NCBI GenBank assembly: GCA_030278955.1
Contig: JAOANR010000014.1
Coordinates: 30,393,453-30,457,452, forward strand
Source: Hygrophila difformis
Taxonomy: Eukaryota > Streptophyta > Magnoliopsida > Lamiales > Acanthaceae
Reading direction: 5' to 3'
DNA length: 64,000 bases
This document shows positions 57,791-64,000 of the stretch, piece by piece; position 1 is the first letter of the stretch; each line of letters begins with the position of its first letter. The notes under the pieces were generated by a model. The model did no database searches, was not told the DNA's origin, and saw only the letters and a list, made by a program, of their open reading frames with translations. The position numbers were made by a program, and so were the translations under genes.

Positions 57791-58050
57791 CTCTATTCGT
57801 TCCATTTAAGTTGTCTTGTTTAATTGCTGCACACAATCCAATACACATTTTCAATCGTCAATATCGCAAAATATGTACAACCAAAAAATATGTAAAATAT
57901 ATATTCTAAAACTACATGATTTTACGATTCTAACAAGACCCAATTCGACTATTTTTTTTCAAATGCATATTTACAATAACGTTGAGTCAAAGTTAAACAA
58001 TGAACAGTACCAAAAAGTCAAATCAGGCAACTGAAGTGAGACGGAGGGAG
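57791..58050. mobile_element. Stowaway-type MITE
   Basis: 260-bp element flanked by TA (57789-57790 and 58051-58052). The right terminus read inward is CTCCCTCCGTCTCACTT and the left is CTCTATTCGTTCCATTT, a mutated Stowaway terminal repeat. It is non-coding and would be moved by a Tc1/mariner transposase elsewhere. Confidence 0.8.
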
Positions 58051-58301
58051 TAACAAATATTGAAATTGTATTTAACGAATAAATATGATATCAACCAATT
58101 AAGTTTTTTTTTACATAACGTACTTTATTTAGTAGTATTCTTTATCTATAATAATTAATAAAATTAAATTATCTAATGTGAATTTTACTCAAATTTGGTT
58201 CTTCTATATTTTGAAAGTGCATTATACTTTTATATAATTCCGTCATTTTTTTTAATAGTGAAAAGTGATTGACTTTTGCTAATGTTTATTATCCAACTTT
58301 G

Positions 58302-58685
58302 GGAAAAAAAACACCATTGGTCCCATAAGTTCCCCAATTTCGATTTCAGTCCCATATTAATTTTATTAACACAATCAATCCATTATGTTTGCTAATTTTT
58401 GCATAATCCATCCCAAACCCCTTAATGACGCATTTCTGCTGACGTGGCGCCGCGTAAGTTTGCTAATTGTGGCGCCATTGGTCCCATAAGTTGCTAATTG
58501 CGGCGCCATTGGTCCCATAAGTTTGCTTAATCCGGTGCCACGTCAGCAGAAATGCGTCATTAAGGGGTTTGGGATGGATTATGCAAAAATTAGCAAAGAT
58601 AATGGATTGATTGTGTTAATAAAATTAATATGGGACTGAAATCGGAATTGGAGAAACTTATGGGACCAATGGTATTTTTTTTTCC
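58302..58685. mobile_element. Foldback MITE 1, 10-bp target duplication
   Basis: Long terminal inverted repeats (over 150 bp; outer part GGAAAAAAAACACCATTGGT on the left) separated by a short core with a partly repeated GGCGCCATTGGTCCCATAAG phrase. The duplication TCCAACTTTG is perfect (58292-58301 and 58686-58695). Length about 384 bp. The 10-bp duplication suggests a Mutator-like family. Confidence 0.82.
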
Positions 58686-58759
58686 TCCAACTTTGACTAA
58701 TGCTTATACAACATCTATATAAGAAAAAACAAGTCAAGTGGGATCTCGTTAGATTCGTC

Positions 58760-58830
<71 letters not shown>
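58760..58830. repeat. (TAA)n microsatellite
   Basis: About 23 uninterrupted copies of a TAA/ATA trinucleotide. Confidence 0.95.
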
Positions 58831-58997
58831 GTTTGTCTCAAACAATAGTATTGAAGATTTTACGATATTCCTACTTCTGTTGGTATTGATTTCTGAAATT
58901 AGATTGCTTTGAAAATTTAATGATGATATTCCAAAATACTATTTAATAACCCTTTGAGTTAGTTGAGATATTTTCCTTACATATTTGAAATTTAGGG

Positions 58998-59443
58998 CCC
59001 GTTTGGATTCGCTTTTGAAAAAAGCAGAAGCGAAAAACAGAAGTAGAAGTAAAAGTCAAAAGTAGAAGCAGGTAACTTTTGTGTTTGGATAGAGTGTTTG
59101 AAAAACTGCTTTTTTTCAAAAGTTTGTTTAGATATGTAAAAATGAAAAGTACTTTTAGAATGAAATAATTACCAAAAAGGACATGCTTTTTATATGGGTA
59201 TAAGATATATTTATAGTGTAATTTATATTAAGTAGTAAGGGCATTTAAGACTTTGCACATATTACTATGTGCTTTTGGCTTCTGCTTTTCGGAGAAGCAT
59301 CCCCTGTGCTTCTTCCAGAAGCACTTTTACAGCTTTTCGAGGTGCTTTTACTTTTTTCAAAAGCCAAAACAAACACTATTTTTCATCAAAAATGTTTTTG
59401 GCATAAGCAAAAGGCAAAAGCACTAAAAAAAAGCCATTCCAAA
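58998..59443. mobile_element. Possible inverted-repeat MITE
   Basis: The left end GGCCCGTTTGGATTCGCTTT and the reverse complement of the right end (GAGCATTTGGAATGGCTTT) are similar, with AAAAGCAGAAGC-type words mirrored inside. No convincing target duplication was found; a TTA precedes the left end only. Confidence 0.5.
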
Positions 59444-59485
59444 TGCTCAATGGCATAGACCATAGTGGATGTACAATTTTGCAAT

Positions 59486-59835
59486 GGGAAAATGACCCAT
59501 ATGGTGCAATATTTGAGCAAAATTTTTCAAATAGTCCAAAAAAGATCGAATTAACAAGTCCACTAAATACCTTAATCATTGCCTAACCCATCCATGAACC
59601 GATTTTTTCACTAATTATTGCCGAACCCGTCCATTAAAGTACCCTAATTGATGGACCAGTTCGGCGATGAGTGACTACTTAATGGATGGGTTCGGCAATG
59701 ATTAGCGGAAAAACCGGGTTCATGGACGGGTTCAGCAATGATTAGGGTATTTAGTGCACCGGTTCAGTTAATTCGATCTTCTTTGAACTATTTGGAAAAT
59801 TTTGCTCAAATATCGGACCATATGGTCATTTTCCC
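59486..59835. mobile_element. Foldback MITE 2, 10-bp target duplication
   Basis: 350-bp foldback element beginning GGGAAAATGACC and ending GGTCATTTTCCC. Arms of about 130-150 bp share ATATTTGAGCAAAATTTT and AGATCGAATTAAC phrases. Perfect duplication ATTTTGCAAT (59476-59485 and 59836-59845). Probably Mutator-like. Confidence 0.82.
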
Positions 59836-59845
59836 ATTTTGCAAT

Positions 59846-60322
59846 ACTACTGAATAATTGGATTATGGGATGTTGGTATGACAATCAAACAAATATTTCT
59901 AGTTGCTTTCATCAAATTGCACGTCAAGTTTTGGGGTTTTCAATTCAGATAAAAATATTAAAATTTCGAGTTTAACATTGAAACATATTCCATCCAAAAT
60001 GGGTTGAATTAATAATATAGTGTCTACACGCCAGTGAATGTGAATTCAAATTTAATTCTGCTGAGAATGAACACATGATTCTGTCATTTTCAGGGCACGT
60101 TTTAATTTGTCTTCATCATAGGTCCAAATTCCCAATTTTTGAGAAGGAAACAGAAAGTAATGCAATTATCAATCACTCCTACTTTGAATGGTTTTGGGTT
60201 TTAACTGTTTATACAAAATATCGAGTTTGTGCCTTATAAATACAATAAAACTATTTTGAAAAAGGTTAGCCTTTACCTCAGAAGTTAATGTTGGGCCTCA
60301 AAGATTCCAGAGAAATCCCCCC
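59846..60322. other. AT-rich intergenic sequence
   Basis: Between MITE 2 and the LINE 3' end. No ORF, repeat or RNA gene recognised. Confidence 0.4.
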
Positions 60323-60363
60323 TTTTTTTGGGAAAAGGTGGGCCGAAGCCATTTATTAATCAA

Positions 60364-61056
60364 TCACCTGAAAGGTGTAATACAAACCGATAAGATCGGC
60401 ATCAAGAATATCATACATAAACTCGGGAGACGGACACAATGATGAACACCACCAACTATTGGTGAACCCTTTAGAAACCAATCGGCCGCTGCATTACACT
60501 CTCTAGGGATGAGGTTGAAAAGAATCTCCCAATTCCAAGCATGCATGTTCTTGATATTATCAAGCCAGATTTTAGTATTATCAGCCGCAGTAGTGCCATT
60601 GAAGATAAGATCCAGAGCTTCAGCACAATCTGTTTCCACAATCAACTTCTTAAAGCCCCTGGACCATGCCATTTGCATAGAGATTAGGATAGCTTTAACT
60701 TCAGTCTGTAAACTGGAAAAGAACCGATCATGCATGCGGATTCCTCCAAGCCAAGCTCCTGTCTCTGATCGAAGAATACCACCAGCAATTCCTTTGTTCC
60801 TTTTGAAACTACCATCACAGTTTGCCTTTATCCATTGGGCAGGAGGCTTCTCCCAACGAGTCCTGCTACAACTCCAAGCCTTGACTCCAAAGGATTTGAG
60901 TTCAGTCCTAGCAGCAAAAAAACTCATTTGTAGTTCTGCGAATAATGTTGTGAGCTCCTTCCCAATGAATCTGGTCTTGTGCATAGAGTTCTTTGCATCG
61001 TAATTTCCAAATGATCCAAATACCATTGGCAAAGAGAGAATCCTGCTTCTCACCAA
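60364..61056 (-). pseudogene. LINE RNase H domain
   Basis: RNase H of the type at the C-terminus of plant L1 LINEs: INANCDGSF-like IKANCDGSFKRNKGIAGGI (first Asp), FSSLQTEVKAIL (Glu), LIVETDCAEALDLI (Asp), and RECNAAADWFL at the final catalytic position. It would remove RNA from the RNA-DNA hybrid. It is in a different phase from the preceding segment, with a frameshift between about 60908 and 61056. The true domain is continuous with the 61762-60908 segment. Confidence 0.88.
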
Positions 61057-61762
61057 TCTTTTTCCAGCTCATAGCAAGAATCCACTCTTTCATATGCATG
61101 GCCCTAAAACCTTGGAATGAGTTGAAGCCAAGCTTTGTCCAGATAGCATTCGAAGAATAGCAATCTCGAAGCGCATGAATACTATCTTCCTCTTCACCAC
61201 ATTTCCAACACTGTGGATCATTAGAGATATGCCGAAGACATCTTTCCCTAGCTGTTAGCAGTCTGCCATGAAAGGCAATCCAAAGAAAAGCTCTCGTTCG
61301 ATGATGCACAGGCCATTTCCAAATCTCCTCCCAAAGCGGACTGGAACCATTGTTGGGAAAAGAATTCCAGTGTTTAAGAGTGCTACTAACAGTGAACTTC
61401 CCATTGCTACTAGGCCTCCAGTATGGGATATCTTCAAGGATATTGAGAATAGGAGGAACTTCCAGGTTGAGCTGCTGGATACCTTCCGGAGATAAAACTG
61501 AAGAGAGAGCCTGTATATCCCAGCATGCATGATTCATGTAGGAGTCAATGGTCCTTCCCAGGTCCAAAGGAGAAAGGGCACGACAGGCAAAATCCTGCAA
61601 ATTAAAGCCACTTTTAGTCCAATTATCTTGCCAAAAAAATACATCCTTACCAGAGCCGATCTTCCACCCAAGTAATGGGGCAAAGGACCGATGAATGGAC
61701 ACAAGTCTTTGGCAAAAGGAGAAAGGGATTGGCGCTGGTGTGTAAAATGATGACCACTCCAT
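60908..61762 (-). pseudogene. LINE zinc-finger/linker region
   Basis: Region between RT and RNase H. WKIGSGKDVFFWQDNW and FLWIAFHGRLLTARERCLRH lead into the reverse-transcriptase-associated zinc-binding motif CWKCGEEEDSIHALRDC. It is frameshifted relative to the RT segment near 61765-61785. Confidence 0.88.
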
Positions 61763-61773
61763 CCATATCTAAT

Positions 61774-63687
61774 TTACATAAGGGCTGTCAAGTGAGTATT
61801 TCTAGTGAGGAAACCCCACCAACTTTTCATGAGCAATGCATCATTGATCCATTGAATCTTCTTAATGCCCATGCCACCATGAGATTTCGGCATTGTGATA
61901 ATTTCCCATGCAATAAGGTGGACCTTGTGGTTATTGATGGTTGAACCCCACAAAAAGTTTCTGCAAATCCTCTCCATATCATTGATAGTTCTCTTAGGAA
62001 GCTTAAAAACCTGCATGACATATTGACCAAGAGCTTGCAATACAGAGTTAATAAGTGTAACACGTCCAGCAAGACTGAGATGACGGTGAGACCAACCATT
62101 CAATTTGGACTTCATGTTATCTAGAAGAAAATTAAAATCCTTATAAGACTTTCTACCAGAGGATATAGGAATACCAAGATAGGTGCCCAAGCAATGATAA
62201 GTCTGGATACCCAAAGCATTAGAAATCTCCCTTTTATTGTCCCTGGAAACAGCTTTACCAAAGACCAGTCGAGACTTGGCAGCACTAACCACCAAGCCAG
62301 ATTGGTTGCTAAATTGAGAAACAACTTCTTTGATGGTAGCAGCTTGTTCAACAGTGGCCCTAGAAAATAAGAGAATATCATCAGCAAAGAAAATGTGGGA
62401 AATCTTAAGCTGACCATTCTTCCATGATATAGGTTTCCAGTGGCCTTCAGTAACAGCATGGGAGATCATATTGGCAAGACATTCCATGCAAAGGATAAAA
62501 ATATAAGGGGACATAGGATCACCCTGCCTTGTGCCACGGGAAGGAGAGAATGATGGACTAACCTGGTTATTCCAAATGACCTGCAAGGATGAAGATGTTA
62601 TGCAAGACATAATGACATTAATACTAGAGGAAGGAAAACCAAACACAGATAAAGTGTTACGAATAAACTCCCAATTAAGCTTATCATAAGCTTTCTCTAA
62701 ATCCAACTTCAATATCATATAGCCCGGCTTGGCAGTGGACTTGTCCAAAAAATGGTTAATCTCCTTGCAAAGAATAATATTATCTTGAATGACCCTCCCT
62801 TTAACAAAACTAGCCTGACCCTGGCTAATGAGTCGGGGGAGAAAAGGAGCCATTCTATGCAGCAAAACCTTAGTAACAATTTTGTATAGAACATTGCATA
62901 GACTAATAGGGCGAAATTGGGTAACCGATTTGGGATTAGGAACCTTTGGAATCAAAACTATAGAAGTTTGATTAATCTCAGCTATAGCTTGCAGGTCAGA
63001 GAAACACTTGGAGACAAATTGATAAACAGAATCTCCAATGACATTCCAATTCCTTTGGAAAAACATAGCATGTAGTCCATCGGGTCCAGGGGCTTTAAGA
63101 GGGGCCATACTCTTAATAGCTTTCCAGACTTCATCTTTGGAAGGAAGCATATCCAGCAAATCAGCATCCAAAGAGGTTAAAATGGAAAGAGAGTCTGGGG
63201 TAGAATAGATAGAAGTTAAAGGCTCCTGATCATAGCCATAAAGTTGTTTAAAGTAATTGAGAACCATAGATTGAACCTCACTCTCCTCAGAAATAGTATT
63301 GCCAGTAGCATCCTCAAGTATAGAAAAGACTTTTCTTCTCATCCGAGCTTTAACAAAATTATGGAAATAGCTGGTATTTTGATCACCCGCTAGCCCCCAA
63401 TCCCTAGTACTTCGTTGAATCCAAATAATTTCCTCCCTCTCTAAAATTTTTCCAAGGTCAGAGCTAAGTTGATGATGAAGTCTTCGTAAAAACCTGCTAT
63501 TCCACCAATCAAGTTGCTTCTCAATACCTTGAAGGCGGGCTCGGGTCCTGGCTTTCCTGATTCCCATAGCATTAAAGATATTCCTATCCCAGCTAGTGAC
63601 TTCAGATTTAAACTTAGCAAAGGTATCATTAAGAGGAAGCTTAAGATCCCATACTGACTTAACAACTTTAGCAAAACTAGGAAAGCC
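61774..63687 (-). pseudogene. LINE reverse transcriptase
   Basis: Long open segment, in the same phase as the endonuclease segment but after an in-frame stop. RT motifs in order: IPKVPNPKSVTQFRPISLCN, GQASFVKGRVIQDNI, LKLDLEKAYDKLNWEFI (first catalytic Asp), GTRQGDPMSPYIFILCME, and HIFFADDILLFSRA (catalytic FADD). LAGRVTLINSVLQALGQYVM and NFLWGS mark the thumb and connection. In the family this enzyme copies LINE RNA at a nicked chromosomal target. The RT core itself is uninterrupted. Confidence 0.92.
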
Positions 63688-64000
63688 CTACCAAGCAGCC
63701 TTGTACTTGAAAGAATGCAATCTACAACCACTGCTGTGAGTAATATTATCAGTGATCTTAATAAAGAGAGGTGAATGATCCGACTGAATTCTTGGAAGAA
63801 TTTCCACAGTGGAGAGAGGGAAACGGGCGTGCCATGCATCATTGCCTAAAAGCCTATGCAAACGCTTCCTGATATTCCCCCTAGCCCAAGTGAACCTGTT
63901 GCCAAAAGTCTTGAGATCAAACACTTCAGCATCCATCATCCAATTCCTAAGTTCATCACTATGGACATGAGTCGAAATACCACCTCTGGACTCCTCCGAG
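63688..64000 (-). pseudogene. LINE endonuclease, C-terminal part
   Basis: End of an APE-type endonuclease: GNRFTWARGNIRKRLHRLL, then PRIQSDHSPLFIKI, where the SDHSP motif contains the catalytic Asp-His. In-frame coding upstream (EESRGGISTHVHSDELRNW) continues to the window edge, so the ATG at 63939 is not the real start. An in-frame TAG at 63688-63690, probably a mutated Trp codon or its neighbour, separates it from the RT segment. Confidence 0.88.

Larger units (their letters stand above)
60323..64000 (-). mobile_element. L1-type LINE with RNase H, 5' part beyond the window
   Basis: Minus-strand non-LTR retrotransposon. The 3' end has the plant LINE phrase AATAAATGGCTTCGGCCCAC followed by CTTTTCCC and an A-run (60323-60329). 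The coding order is endonuclease end, reverse transcriptase, zinc-finger region, RNase H. At least one stop and two frameshifts disable it. ORF1 and the N-terminal half of the endonuclease lie outside the window. Confidence 0.92.

Overview
The window is a transposon-dense piece of a flowering-plant nuclear genome, of the kind found in pericentromeric or other heterochromatic regions. The evidence is Athila-type Ty3/gypsy elements with a tRNA-Asp primer site, chromovirus-like elements with an initiator tRNA-Met primer site, an L1-type LINE with a C-terminal RNase H, a Helitron relic, and Stowaway and Mutator-like MITEs. I see no ordinary single-copy host gene, rRNA or tRNA gene. The species cannot be named from the sequence.

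Left part (1-16469). Element C (plus strand, Athila-like) contributes its 3' end and 3' LTR (1-3185) and sits inside the gag of element B (minus, Athila-like; gag fragment 3186-3662, tRNA-Asp primer site 3885-3902, LTR 3903-7798 continuing at 16105-16464). The B LTR is split by element D (7799-16104), a gag-only chromovirus-like element with two very similar 3.2-kb LTRs and one intact gag ORF.

Centre (16470-55543). Element E (minus, chromovirus-like) has its 3' LTR at 16470-19231, an integrase remnant at 19255-20168 and its 5' LTR at 51104-55543. Most of its gag-pol is missing; the space holds unit F (20170-22460, plus strand), with a plant-transposon-type ORF. The primer-binding site of E is split by element A (23920-51093, minus, 5-bp duplication GATAC), a 27-kb Athila-like element with 4.9-kb LTRs. 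A encodes gag, a 1598-codon protease-RT-RNase H-integrase ORF, and a long extra coding region in the envelope position that encodes a coiled-coil protein with a nuclear-localisation-type motif. A itself contains solo LTR G (35037-37790, duplication GAAGG). The 5' LTR of E contains H (51977-53684), a truncated short-LTR gag-only element.

Right part (55544-64000). A decayed Helitron helicase region ends at a recognisable Helitron 3' terminus (57658). It is followed by a Stowaway MITE, two foldback MITEs with 10-bp target duplications, a TAA microsatellite, a further inverted-repeat element and a broken LINE that runs off the right edge.

The main unexpected signal is shared by almost all the LTR elements: arrays of short hairpins whose stems differ from unit to unit and from element to element but remain self-complementary. 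Other signals are a hairpin joined to a copy of the polypurine/LTR-start motif at gene boundaries, fossil primer-site/LTR-end modules inside the A LTR, and two alternative LTR starts in the chromovirus-like family.
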